A DNA stretch of 64,000 nucleotides from Fallopia convolvulus (lineage: Eukaryota > Streptophyta > Magnoliopsida > Caryophyllales > Polygonaceae). Of this stretch, positions 46,239 to 57,552 are shown in pieces. The notes below the pieces were generated by a model. The model made no database searches. It had not been told where the DNA came from and was given only the letters and a program-made list of their open reading frames with translations. Location: positions 4,580,984 to 4,644,983 of the forward strand of contig OZ024733.1 of the NCBI GenBank assembly GCA_964016875.1, written 5' to 3'. The position numbers and the translations under genes are program-made. Position 1 is the stretch's first letter. Each line of letters starts with the position of its first letter.

Positions 46239-47746
46239 TCACACCCCCGCAGTCGAAACGGGAGGAGGACGAACAGTAAGACTGTCTCTAAAATCTAAAA
46301 ATAACATCCTAGGCAACCCTTTTGTAAAAATATTAGCGTATTGATATGAAGAAGGAACGTGAAGAACTTGAACATGACTAATGGCAACCTTGTCCCGAAC
46401 AAAGTGAATGTCTAACTCGATGTGTTTGGTGCGCTGATGTTGAACCAGAATAGCAGTAAGATACGTAGCAGACACGTTATCAGTGTAGACAATAGAAGCA
46501 CGAGACAAAGGACAATGTAGTTCAAGTAATAAATTTCGTAACCAAGAGCACTCGGCAACAGCATTGGCAACACCCCGATACTCAACCTCAGCACTGGAAC
46601 AGGAAATAACTGACTGTCGTTTGGCAGACCAAGAGACAAGTGTATCATTAAGAAACACACAATAACCAAAAGTAGAGCGTCTCGTATCAGGGCAACCGAC
46701 CCAATCAACATCCGTATAAGCAATAAGGCAAGAGAGGAGGTCGGACGAATAGTAATGCCATAGTCAAGCGTGCCATGAATATAGCGTATAATATGCTTGA
46801 GTGCAGAAAAATGACGCTCTCTGGGATCATGCATAAACAGACACACTTGCTGAACAACATAGGCAATATCAGGGCGAGTAAATGTAAGATATTGTAAGGC
46901 ACCAACAAGACTCCGATATGATGTAGGATCAGAAACAGGCGCATCCGCCTCTGCACCTAGTTTCGAGCCATGATCGACAGACATGACGGCCGAATTACAC
47001 AAGGTCATAGATGTACGAGCCACAACTTCCCGAACATATATGCCCTGGTGCAGAAAGAGTCCAGCAGAGGATCGAACAACAGCAATGCCAAGGAAATATG
47101 ACAGAGGTCCCAAATCAGACATAGCAAACTCTCTACTCAGCAGTGCAATAATATCATGACGCAATGAATCAGAGGACGCCGTCAATATAATATCATCAAC
47201 ATAAAGCAATAGAAAAGCTACAGAACTGCCACGTCTGTAAATGAACAGATACGAATCAGAGCGACTGCCCGAAAAACCAATTCGATGTAAGTGAGATGCA
47301 AATCGCTGGTACCAAGCCCGAGGGGCCTATTTAAGCCCATATAAAGATTTTCGGAGCTTACACACATACTTAGGTCGTGTAGAGTCAACAAAACCAAGGG
47401 GCTGAAACATATATACTGTCTCGTTTAACTGTCCATGTAAGAAAGCATTCTTGACATCAAGCTGATGAATAGGCCAAGAACGGGAGACAGCCAAATGCAA
47501 AACAGTGCGAATAGTTGTCAGTTTTACAACCGAGCTGAATGTCTCACCACAATCAATATGAACCTCCTGTGATTTTCCATTGGCAACCAAACGCGCTTTG
47601 TAGCGCTCCAAAGTCCTGTCAGACCGGAATTTATGCCGGAATAACCACATGCAACGTACAACATTAGCCCCGTCAAGGCACGAAACCAACTCCCAAGTAC
47701 CATTACTAATAAGAGCATTATATTCATCAGCCATACAGCAGACCAA
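46239..47746 (-). pseudogene. copia RT and RNase H remnant
   Basis: RT begins [16 protein letters not shown], then [20 protein letters not shown] and [13 protein letters not shown] stop near 47327 interrupts KSLYGLK. The catalytic LLYVDDIILTAS is intact near 47200. RNase H is in another frame: LVSWSAKRQSVISCSSAEVE, YTDNVSATYL and ANIFTKGLP, ending at 46239. At least one stop and one frameshift (about 46690) disable it. Confidence 0.85.
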
Positions 47747-48061
47747 TTTGGATCTTGAAGGGTTGTTTTATGAGAGGTAGGTAAAGGCGAAAGTGGGGTA
47801 GGCTTGTTTGAGGTGGTAATTGACAGGTCAAACAGTTGGTGGGGTTTGTAGATTCCGGTTCTACTACGGCTTTGCATGGAATGGGTATTTTGGGACTATG
47901 GTGGAAGTGCAGGCGGAAGCTGGGGTAGTTGTGGAGAGCCCGGCAAGCCGGGGCTGGTGGGCTTGGCGTGGCAGCTGGGCTGCCAAGCGAGGGGCTAGCG
48001 GGTCTAGTTTTCGTGGGCAACGGTGCTCGATCGAACGAGGGAGTAGAGACGGCCGGCGAGC

Positions 48062-49786
48062 CTAGTGAGGGTTGAAAATAAAGCGGGGAAAGGGGAACCG
48101 AGTCGTGAACTGACGAAGAAAGCTGGGCCGAAGGAGATACCCTAGCAAACGGGAAAACGAACTTGTCAAAAGTGACGTGTCGAGAAAGAATGATTTTTTG
48201 ATTGGACAAATCAAGGCAAAGATAACCCCGATGATTTTTTCAGGGTAGCCAAGAAACACACACGGAGTGGACCGAGGTTGAAGTTTATGAGAAATATGGG
48301 AATACAGATTAGGGAAACAAAGACACCCAAAAACCCGAAGGTGATTGTAAGTTGGTGTGCATTGGTAGAGAATGCTAGTCGGGCTCCGATCTCCTAATAA
48401 AAGAGAAGGTAGAATGTTTAGAAGGTATGCAGTGGTGAGAGCAGCAAAAGGCCAGAATTTTGTGGGAATTGACGCATGTAAGAGAAGAGTACGAGTCATA
48501 TTAGTGATGGTTCGAATCATACGTTCGGCTTTACCATTTTGAGACGAGGTGTAAGGGCAAGAGAACCGAAAAGATATCCCATTTTTGAGAAAAAAGGAGT
48601 GAAAGTCATGATTGTCAAACTCTTTTCCCATGTCACATTGAAACGTTTTGATGACACAGTTGATTAGAATTTGAACAAAACGATAGAAATTCACAAATTG
48701 AGTGAACACCTGAGATTTATATCTTAACGGAAATACCCAAACAAAATGAGAATAATCATCAAGAAATATGAGATAATATTTATAGCCAGCCGAACTAACA
48801 ACGGGAGAAGTCCAAAGATCACTATGAATAATATGAAACGGAGCAACAGTAATAGTTTTTGAATCCTGAAAAGATAACCGAGTATGTTTTCCTAATTGAA
48901 ATGACATGCAAAGAGAAGGATCATACGCTTTATTACAATTATAGAAAACTGACTTCCTAAGAATATTAAAAACAGGAGCTCCAGGGTGACCGTAACGAGC
49001 ATGCCAAACTGGAGCCGACACAGCAGAAAAAGCAACAGAAGGGGGCGGCCGAGAGGTGGGACGGGGATGAGGAGTGATTGGATAAAGCTCGCCAGAGCTA
49101 TTACATCTCATTCGATGAGTTCCCGTTTGAAGATCCTTCATAGAGAAACCGTTTGGGTCAAATTCCACAGAAACATTATTATCAGTGGTAAATTTACGAA
49201 CAGAGATAAGATTTTTAATAAGTTGAGGTGCAAGTAAGACATTTTGGAGGTAAAGGGGTCGGTTAGGGGTGGTTAACCGGGATGATCCAAGACCCAAAGT
49301 TGGTACATGCTTGCCATTGCCAACAATAATAGAAGGAACAATGCTCTTAGAAGTAAAAGTAGAGAGTGTACCGGGATTATTTGTCATATGAGACGACGCA
49401 CCTGTATCCATGAACCAGCCATAATCTGGGGGATACAGATTCATAGTGTTGTACGCCTGATTGACATCCATCGACGAGTAGCCAATCGCTGAATCTTGGT
49501 ACGTTGTGTGAGCCTGTGGCGAAGGAGATCTAGGGGCCGGGCCCAATAGGTCGGCGCCAAGCATGGACGGGTATGGGCAGGGTGCTGGACCCCACACCCC
49601 CAGGGTCCACTGGACTTGGCCCTGCTGCTGTCCGCGGACTTGAACCCAACCAAACGGCGTATATTGAAATTGCAGCAGGCCTGAGCCGCGACCGCGGCCA
49701 CATCCACCGTTATTTGTGCTGCGATTTCCTGAGCCCTGTGGCACTGGCGGGTTCGGTGGCTTATCAACAGGCGGAGGCGACGACAT
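48062..49786 (-). pseudogene. copia gag end, protease and integrase
   Basis: An open frame of 574 codons. A Gly/Pro/Gln-rich gag tail without a visible zinc knuckle comes first. The protease has WFMDTGASSHMTN near 49400. Integrase has HARYGHPG, then a Cys region with CMSFQLGKH (the usual C-x2-C is reduced). Its catalytic residues sit in HSDLWTSPV, QCDMGKEFDN and GKAERMIRT. The frame drifts after about 48200 into a Ser/Pro-rich stretch. The start at 49786 is where the truncated gag first shows an ATG, not a true start. Confidence 0.8.
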
Positions 49787-49796
49787 TGGCGGGGCA

Positions 49797-50330
49797 ATAG
49801 ATCACGTCCATATGCAAGGGTCGTGGATGATAGCAGACAACTATCTGTCCATCCGTAAATGGGTCCCAAGATTCAATGTACGGGAGGACAAGATAAAGAC
49901 GTTGGTGGTATGGGTCAGAATTCCATGGATCAACATTGAGTATTTCAACCAGAAATTTCTGAACATCATCGGAAGAAGAATAGGTCGGATATTAAGATTT
50001 GACAAGCCAACATCGGAGGTGGAAACAGGTCAGTTCGTAAGACTCAGCGTCGAAATTGACCTAACTAAACCACTCCTCTCGAAGTTCCGACTTGATGGCC
50101 AGGTCTGGCCCATTCAGTACGAAGGTTTAAGAATGTTATGCTTCAGTTGTGGCAGAGTTGGACATCATTCGGAGTCATGTGGGAAGGAATCTATTGAAAA
50201 CCACAAGCTGACATCACCAGACATGGAAACACGTCATAAAATCACTGAAAAGGTAAACCAACTAAAATTTGGTGATTGGATGCAAGCCAAAAAGCCACGA
50301 AGACGACCTCTGGTGAACAGAGCCAACTGA
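49797..50330 (+). pseudogene. LINE ORF1-like fragment (DUF4283 and zinc knuckle)
   Basis: Plus-strand reading MQGSWMIADNYLSIRKWVPR, VWVRIPWINIEYFNQKFLNI, GRRIGRILRFDKPT and LTKPLLSKFRLDGQVWPI, then the knuckle CFSCGRVGHHSESC near 50140. This pattern (DUF4283 followed by a CX2CX4HX4C knuckle) is the RNA-binding ORF1 of plant LINEs. Both ends are cut: copia sequence is to the left and a probable Tat LTR to the right. Confidence 0.8.
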
Positions 50331-51447
50331 TGAAACCCGAAATAAACCGTTCGCTAAATGACAAGAAACGAGATTATTTTATTCGATTGTGCAAACACTT
50401 GCTCTTTATTTATTACTTCTTTACAACGAGGTTACAAGCCAACGAGGCTTACAAACAAACGAGATTTACACCCTAGACCTCCTACGAGTATTCGAGATCT
50501 CGATCTAACAATGTTCAAGATCTCCTATTTGCTATGCGATTCTACCACCTAGGTGTCACTTGATTGATCTTGGCGCGAGGCTGAGCTAAGAGTGTGGTGA
50601 AGATGGCTTGCGAGATTGTGTAGTGAGGTCTTTGATGTGAGCGAGAGCTCTGTGTGACTTGAAGTCTGTTTGTGGACTTCACTTGTCTATAGCGAGGTCT
50701 TTTGACGATGTTTCAATCACGTCGATCTTCAACGAGCAAGATAGTTCTTGAGTTCAAGATGTTTTTCGACCCCCTCTACCTACGAGGTTCTCCTCTATTT
50801 ATAAAGAATTGGGGAGTCGAGTTTTGGTCATTGTCCGATGTGGGACACCCGAGATCAGGGCTTCTGATTGGTCCGGAGGCAAGGCAGCCGGTGATTGGCT
50901 TGGGGAAGCGGCGCCAGTTGAGTGGTCCGGATGGGCGGGCGTGTCGGTAGAGTCGGCAACGAGGTTTAGACCTCACTTCGAGGCTTCGGAAGACCTCGCT
51001 GAGATAGGAATTTTGTTAATTTAAAAAGATGGGTGTGGTTGTGGGTCCCAGAATCCGCCTTGGAAGTCCCGTCTGATCTTTTTATCCCTTGTGTCTCGGG
51101 CCCACTTCTTATTTTACCATTTTGGACAACATCACAACCCCATGGCCTGGGGACCTCGTCCCGAGGACCGCAGGTCATAAGCTCCTTAGGATTGCGAGGC
51201 GCAAGGTTTTGGAGTTTGAGTGGACATATCGTGAGGTGCGAGATTTTAGAGGTTGGGAGGACATACTGCGAGATCGTCTCCATGCGAGGCCCAGTACTTA
51301 GGCTTTTCTCTTGCTCGTACGGGTGATGCTTTCTAGGCCCGCTCTCCGTACTTTGCTTAATGGGCCGTCCAGGTGAGACGGGCCCAATAAGCCTTTCGGG
51401 AGCGAGGAGAGGCCCAAGCCTGTTCTTTATAAGGGGCGTCTCTCACA
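50331..51447 (-). repeat. Probable 3' LTR of a Tat-type gypsy element
   Basis: About 1.1 kb without coding character, starting right after the LINE ORF1 stop. On the minus strand it has TATAAATA (50796-50803) followed by gaggagaacc, a typical LTR promoter. The right edge may be ctcaca at 51447, next to a pyrimidine run (51449-51473) that would be the minus-strand polypurine tract. No second copy is present, so the limits are tentative. Confidence 0.4.
51425..51434 (+). promoter_or_regulatory. Possible TATA box of the antisense ORF
   Basis: ctttataagg is followed by a C/T-rich leader (tctctctttcttcgtcttctc) and then a strong GTAAGT donor at 51598. It would drive the plus-strand gene below. 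Confidence 0.45.
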
Positions 51448-51597
51448 CGCCTCCTCTTCATCTTCTTCCCCAACATTTTCGCTCTCTCTCTTTCTTCGTC
51501 TTCTCAGTTCCCGGTGAGCAGTTTTCGAGACGGTTACTGACGACCTCCCGCCATCCTCCAGTTGCGCCACCGCCTTTTCCACGCCGACTCTAAGCAA

Positions 51598-52315
51598 GTA
51601 AGTGCTCAACTCTCTTTTCTCGTCTTTGATGTTCTTCGTCTTTCTTTCGCCGCCTTCTACTCTAACGGGAGACAGACGCTCCCTGGCGTTTTGGGCCGGT
51701 GTCACGGCGGTGAAACGGAGGGGGTGAGGGCGGCGCTCGCGTCTTCACGACGCCTTTCATTTTCTCCTTTTCTTGTTCTTTCTCCGTTCCATGCCCTAGG
51801 CGGGCGATGGTTCATTCCTCGGCGTCTCGCGCCGGCGTCACAGTGGCGAGACGGTGGGGCGAGGGTGGTGCGTGCTTCTGCGCGGTGCCCTCGCCATCTC
51901 TTCTTCGTGTTTTCTCTTGTTTTGTTTTGTGCCCTAGTGGGCGACAGTTATTTTTCGGCATTTTTCGCCAGTGTCATGGAGGCGAGACAGTGGGGCGAGG
52001 GTGGTGACTACCACGCCCTCGAACCTTTCGTCCGCCAATCGACGGTTGGGTTTCTGCGTTTTCCTTCGCCGTTTTGAAATCTGAGACTCTCGGAAACCCA
52101 TACGTCATGATGCCCGACTGACGGGACGTTTGGGTTTCCACCGCTGGTTTGCATTCCCCCTTCTCTCTCCTCTTTTTGGCGCTTCAAATTCTTCCATGTC
52201 GTCCTATCTTGTCAGAGTAGCCCTAGGGTGCCACGTGGCCTTCTCCCCTTGTGACCTCGCGTTTTCTTCCTTTGGTTGCTTTGCCCGATGTCTCAACACT
52301 TCTTTCTTTTCCAGG
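51598..52315 (+). other. Probable 5' UTR intron of the antisense ORF
   Basis: The donor is GTAAGT after agcaa, and the acceptor is ttctttcttttccag. ORFs of up to 171 codons across it overlap in several frames and show no family likeness, so I treat the segment as intronic. Confidence 0.5.
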
Positions 52316-52349
52316 TGCTAGCCTTCTGTGGCCTGGACGTCGTTCTTTC

Positions 52350-54994
52350 ATGCCTAGGAAAGCCTCCTCGAGCCCCCCACCAGACTTCGTGTTCAAAGCT
52401 CAAGAGAGATTCTACGAGGAGGTTTCCGAATCCGTAGGGAGTGTAGAGGCTAGTGATTCCCAGAACCCGAGGTCTCCCTCGTTGGTCTTCAATGACCCTT
52501 CTTCCAGCGACTCTGTTGTTTCCATCAACTCTTGCTTCTCCAGACTTCGCACATCGTCCGGTGTTGAAATGGCATCGTCTTTGATTTCTGATGAGGAAGT
52601 TGTCGAGGTTATTGCGAGGTCGTCCGACTCCAACGAGCTCGCGAGCTTCTTTGTGGAGCACATTACTAACGCCGTGTCCTGCGTCCCGCCCGTCCTTGAG
52701 GATCGAATCCCTATGTCCTCAGACTCGAACGAGGCTTTTCTATCCGAGGGGGAGCCCACGACCTTGAAGCCTAAAGACCTCGTGGACGCTGCCAAGGACT
52801 ACGTCTGGCCCGAGGGAGTTGAGCTAGCGCTTCCCGAAGGGGAGGGCTGCTCCTTGGCGCATTATGAAAGGTGAGTGGTTGTGCATCTGCACAGTCTCCA
52901 GGCTGGCTTCAGGCTGCCCCTGGTCCAACACATCATTGATTTCTTGTGGGCCATACACGCCTGCCCTGTACAACTGTTTTCCAATGCATGGAGGTTGCTG
53001 TGTGCCTACACGGTTCGTAGCCGCGAGCTTGGGGATGGGCCGAATCTCGACATCATGTCGAGCCTATTTCTGGCGAGGAGGGAGCACGAGTCCTGCCTCG
53101 TCAATCTTAGCTTGCCGGGTATTAAACTCACCACGGCCCCTTCGAACGTCGGGCCATGGAAGAAGAAGTGGTTCCTGGTCCGAGACCTCACCGAGAGGTA
53201 TCTCAACCTTCTTACGGCACCGGACAACTTTGTCCGGCCCGTGGGTGCGCACAAAGCAACTGAAATCAAGGAACTCAAGGCTCGATATGCTCCGAAGCGT
53301 CAAACATCGTTCCAGGAGTACTTAGCACAGGACCGGCTTGAGCGAGCCGGCCTGAGCCTCGCCCTTCCTCCCCGCGAGGGTAAAGAGGGTACTTAATTTC
53401 CCTCTTGTTGTTTGTTTTTGTTATATGCCCTTGGTTTTAGGCGGCGAGGTTGAAACCTCGCTTATCTAGTGACGACCATGGGCCTTCGCTCGGGTCATTC
53501 TAGCTTGACTCGTTGTTATGTCTCGTTTGTTGCTTTTTATCTAACTTATTTTTATGCCTTTCTTTGAGAGTGGACCTCTTCGGCGCTCTAACCTTGAAGT
53601 CGCAGGGGAAGAAACCTGCGACTTCATCTTCCACCGCCCAGGTCCCCCGAGGTCAAAAGGGGATCGTTATAAAGGAGCCGAACTCGCTGGCGAGGCCACC
53701 CACCTCGCAACCGAAGGCGACACCCCCGCCGCCGAAGGCGCTCGGGGCGAAGACAACTGAGGGGGGCTCATCTAAGGGCGACGTAGCGAGAACGTCTTCC
53801 CAAACCTCCCGAGGATCCGGCGATGGAGCCGGGTCCAAGAGGAAAGGGGCGGGGTCCCCCTGTGGGGATAAAAAGAAGCACAAGGGGGACGGTCAGCGCG
53901 GTCCGTCGGGGAAGGAGATCATCCCCAGTTTTAATTTTGAGGGACAGGCCCTCAACGTCGCTGGTCCTTCTCCCGCGAAGTTCCACTGCCCCGGGCCGGC
54001 TCGGGGTGCTTCTGCGAGGTGGAGTTGGGATGAGTGGAAGGAAGAGGTCTCATGGGCTAACAATCTCACCGAGGAGGCCCTAAATGACGAGGCCGCCCGC
54101 TACTCGGCAATGGTACGTTCCGCTTCCATAAATCTCGTTTCTGTTTTGGATTTCGTGCCTCTTTTTCTTTAAAACGACTTTGTGAATTTTCAGTATACCT
54201 TTTTTTAGAATTACAACCGCAGCCGCCTCACCCTTCTCCAGACGAGGATGGATAAAATGGAGGCGGCACTTATGGCCCACACAGAGGAGTGTGCGAAGCA
54301 CGAGAAGGAGCTCGCCGAGGCCAGGAAGTGGATTAAAGTCGTGGAGGCTGCGGCGAAGGACGGGGCCAAGGCGGCGGCGAGGGCAAAGGAAGAGGTGAAC
54401 AAGGCAAAGGACCTGGTCGGGGCTTTACAGGGCGAGAATGAGGAGCTTTTGGGCAAGCTCTCCGCAGAGCACAAATTCTTTAAAGAGAAAGAGGCAGAGC
54501 TCCTGAAGGCCGAGGACGAGATCACCAACCTCCGACAGCGCGTCAGCGAGCTTAACGAGGAGGTGGTGGCTGCGGGGCCCAAGTATGTGGATTCGGCGGC
54601 GTATGAGGAGGAGTTGTTGGGTAGCGTGAACAAGATGTTCCGCCAGGCTGTCCGCATGGGGGTTAAGCAGGCAGTGGAGAAGTACGGGCACATCGACCCT
54701 CGTATTTCCTTCTTCAACCCCAACTACACAGAGACTATAGGGGAGGAAGTCGGGGAGGAGCCCGAGGGAAAATGCGAGTTCTTCCTTAACGAAGATGGGA
54801 CCGTGGCTATCGAGGCGCCCTCCGCAGAGGACCTCGGCCAGGGAAGTCTAGAACCCGTCGTCACAAGCCCTCGACTCGCCGACGTGCCAAGCTCCCAGCC
54901 TGATGTCGTCTCTGCTTCGCCCGTCCTCCAAGCTCCTACGGGACCCACGACCGAGGCCCAGGAAGCACCTGCCACCGATGCCCCAAAAGAATGA
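52350..54994 (+). pseudogene. Antisense extra ORF of the Tat element (Transposase_28-like)
   Basis: The start MPRKASSSPPPDFVFKAQER is at 52350. A Ser-rich acidic region follows. The core reads LQAGFRLPLVQHIIDFL, LFSNAWRLLCAYTVRSREL and PWKKKWFLVRDLTERYL, which resembles the plant 'putative gypsy type transposon' domain (Transposase_28, PF04195). An intron (about 53381 or 53389 to 53568), a Lys/Pro-rich basic exon to 54112, an intron with GTACGT/TTTTTTTAG borders, and a coiled-coil exon (54209-54994) complete it. An in-frame TGA at 52872-52874 breaks the first exon, so the copy looks defective. In Tat-lineage elements such antisense ORFs are known between pol and the 3' LTR, and the layout fits that. 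Function unknown. Confidence 0.65.
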
Positions 54995-55540
54995 AGGACG
55001 CCTCTGATCTTTTAGTGTTTTTTGTTTTTAATCTCTGTTATGTTGGTGGCCCCGCCGAGGTCTGTAATTTAAATACTTCGGCCCTTGTGGCCTTATTTTA
55101 TGCAATTTCTTCTTGTCTTATGGATGTGTTTGTGTTTCTTGCTTTAATTTACTTATATACATACCCCGATCCAACCCATGGCCCAAGTGTCACAATATTT
55201 GTGGCATAATCGGGCCACATCGGGTGCTTACTCTTATGCCGAGATCCGAGCTTCGCTCGGATCTCGCATGACGATTATTATGCCAAGATCACGAGCCTTG
55301 CTCGGATCTCGCATGATGGACTGAGATTCTTCTGCTCAGACCTAACGCATCTTTCTTTTAAGATGGCATGAGGCCGACGTCGCGCCCCCGGTGTCATTTA
55401 ATGAAAAGATTAATATAGTGTTAAAATAAATTATGTAAATGTTATAGAAATAAAATAATGTTGTAAAAAATTAAAAATTAGTGCAGAGTAATATATCTAA
55501 GTAAAATATCATAATAATATAAATAAGTCATGATGGTCAT
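54995..55540. other. Flank between antisense ORF and repeats
   Basis: It holds gcttcgctcggatctcgcatga words near 55250-55320 that foreshadow the repeats to the right, and an AT-rich stretch. No gene is seen. Confidence 0.5.
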
Positions 55541-55544
55541 TATG

Positions 55545-55675
55545 TCAAGACCATGAGCCTCGCTCGGACCTTGCATGATGGTTATTATGCCAAGATCATG
55601 AGCCTCGCTCGGACCTTGCATGATGGTTATTATGCCAAGATCACGAGCCTCGCTCGGACCTTGCATGATATTTTT
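55545..55675. repeat. Three copies of a 45-bp repeat
   Basis: Units containing gagcctcgctcggacc and ttgcatgatggttattatgcc start at 55555, 55600 and 55645. Older related units lie at 55250-55320. Confidence 0.85.
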
Positions 55676-55685
55676 TTTACTGTTT

Positions 55686-57475
55686 CCAACCCCAAGCGAG
55701 AAGCGAGGGGTGGATTTAAACACGAGGTTCTCCAACCCCAAGCGCGAAGCGAGGGGTGGACTTAAACACGAGGTTCTCCAACCCCAAGCGGGAAGCGAGG
55801 GGCGGACTTAAACACGAGATTCTCCAACCCCAAGAGGGAAGCGAGGGGCGGACTTAAACACGAGATTCTCCAACCCCAAGCGGGAAGCGAGGGGCGGACT
55901 TAAACACGAGATTCTCCAACCCCAAGCGGGAAGCGAGGGGCGGACTTAAACACGAGATTCTCCAACCCCAAGCGGGAAGCGAGGCGCGGACTTAAACACG
56001 AGGTTCTCCAACACCAAGCGGGAAGCGAGGGGTGGACTTAAACACGAGGTTCTCCAACCCCAAGCCGGAAGCGAAGGGTGGACTTAAACACGAGGTTCTC
56101 CAACCCTAAGCGAGAAGCGAGGGGTGGACTTAAACACGAGGTTCCCCAACCCCAAGCGAGAAGTGAGGGGTGGACTTAAACACGAGGTTCTCCAACCCCA
56201 AGAGGGAAGCGAGGGGTGGACTTAAACACGAGGTTCTCCAACCCCAAGTGGGAAGCTAGGGGTGGACTTAAACACGAGGTTCTCCAACCCAAAGCGGAAA
56301 GGGAGGGGTGGACTTAAACACGAGATTCTCCAACCCCAAGCGGGAAGCGAGGGGCGGACTTAAACACGAGGTTCTCCGACCCCAAGCGGGAAGCGTGGGG
56401 TGGACTTAAACACGAGATTCTCCAACCCCAAGCGGGAAGCGAGGGGCGGACTTAAACACGAGATTCTCTAACCCCAAGCGGGAAACGAGGGGCGGTCTTA
56501 AACACGAGATTCTCCAACTCCAAGCGGGAAGCGAGGGGCGGACTTAAACACGAGGTTCTCCAACCCAAGCGGGAAGTGAGGGGTGGACTTAAACACGAGA
56601 TTCTCCAACCCCAAGACGGAAGCGAGGGGTGGACTTAAACACGAGATTCTCCAACTCCAAGTGGGAAGCGAGGGGCAGACTTAAACACGAGATTCTCCAA
56701 CCCCAAGCGAGAAGCGAGGGGTGGACTTAAACACGAGGTTCCCCAACCCCAAGCGGGAAGTGAGGGGTGGACTTAAACAAGAGGTTCTCCAACCCCAAGC
56801 GGGAAGCGAGGGGTGGACTTAAACACGAGGTTCTCCAACCCCAAGCGGGAAGCTAGGGGTGGACTTAAACACGAGGTTCTCCAACCCCAAGCGGAAAGCG
56901 AGGGGCGGACTTAAACACGAGATTCTCCAACCCCAAGCGGGAAGCGAGGGGCGGACTTAAACACGAGGTTCTCCAACCCCAAGCGGGAAGCGTGGGGTGG
57001 ACTTAAACACGAGATTCTCCAACCCCAAGCGGGAAGCGAGGGGCGGACTTAAACACGAGATTCTCTAACCCCAAGCGGGAAGCGAGGGGCGGACTTAAAC
57101 ACGAGATTCTCCAACTCCAAGCGGGAAGCGAGGGGCGGACTTAAACACGAGGTTCTCCAACCCAAGCGGGAAGCGAGGGGTGGACTTAAACACGAGATTC
57201 TCCAACCCAAGCGGGAAGCGAGGGGTGGACTTAAACATGAGATTCTCCAACCCCAAGTGGGGAGCGAGGGGCGGACTTAAACACGAGATTCTCCAACCCC
57301 AAGCGGGAAGCGAGGGTTGGACTTAAACACGAGATTCTCCAACCTCAAGCGGGAAGCGAGGGGCGGACTTAAACACGAGATTCTCCAACCCCAAGCGGGA
57401 AGCGAGGGGTGGACTTAAACACTAGGTTCTCCAACCCCAAGCGGGAAGCGAGGGACGGACTTAAACACGAGGTTT
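55686..57475. repeat. 46-bp minisatellite array in the Tat 3' region
   Basis: About 39 tandem units of 46 bp containing ccaaccccaagcgggaagc and gacttaaacacgag, with a few 45-bp units. Variants such as gcgtgggg, agctagg, gttcccc and tctctaac recur 597 bp apart (for example 56394 and 56991; 56254 and 56851; 56141 and 56738). Blocks of 13 units were therefore duplicated. The array lies between the pol stop (57553) and the antisense ORF. Tandem repeats in the 3' untranslated region are known for Tat/Ogre elements. Confidence 0.92.
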
Positions 57476-57552
57476 TCATTTTGGAGAGAGATTTGAAAAT
57501 TCCACAACTCTTTATTCATAAAACTTGTTTGAAATTGCGGAGTTTAGAGGGT

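Larger units (their letters stand above)
46130..49796 (-). mobile_element. Ty1/copia element, 5'-truncated
   Basis: Minus-strand copia with integrase before RT. Its 3' side has a purine run and cgggggtgtgatag at about 46240, then an LTR-like tail with tatatatagtac up to about 46130, where inverted repeats start. At 49796 the sequence switches to a LINE ORF1 fragment, so most of gag and the 5' LTR are lost. No matching second LTR is seen. Confidence 0.7.

Noticed and set aside
47820..48065. 81-codon plus-strand ORF
   Set aside because: Antisense shadow of the Ser/Pro-rich end of the copia integrase reading.
50702..51326. ORFs of 66-105 codons in the probable Tat LTR
   Set aside because: No motifs, both strands open in the same place, and the region has LTR-type promoter features instead.
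51360..52077. ORFs of 66-171 codons upstream of the antisense gene
   Set aside because: They overlap in several frames and fall in a likely promoter, leader and intron with strong GTAAGT and pyrimidine-AG borders.
55545..57475. CRISPR-like array
   Set aside because: Units are contiguous with no unique spacers, in a plant retroelement; this is a minisatellite. ORFs across its left edge are repeat artefacts.
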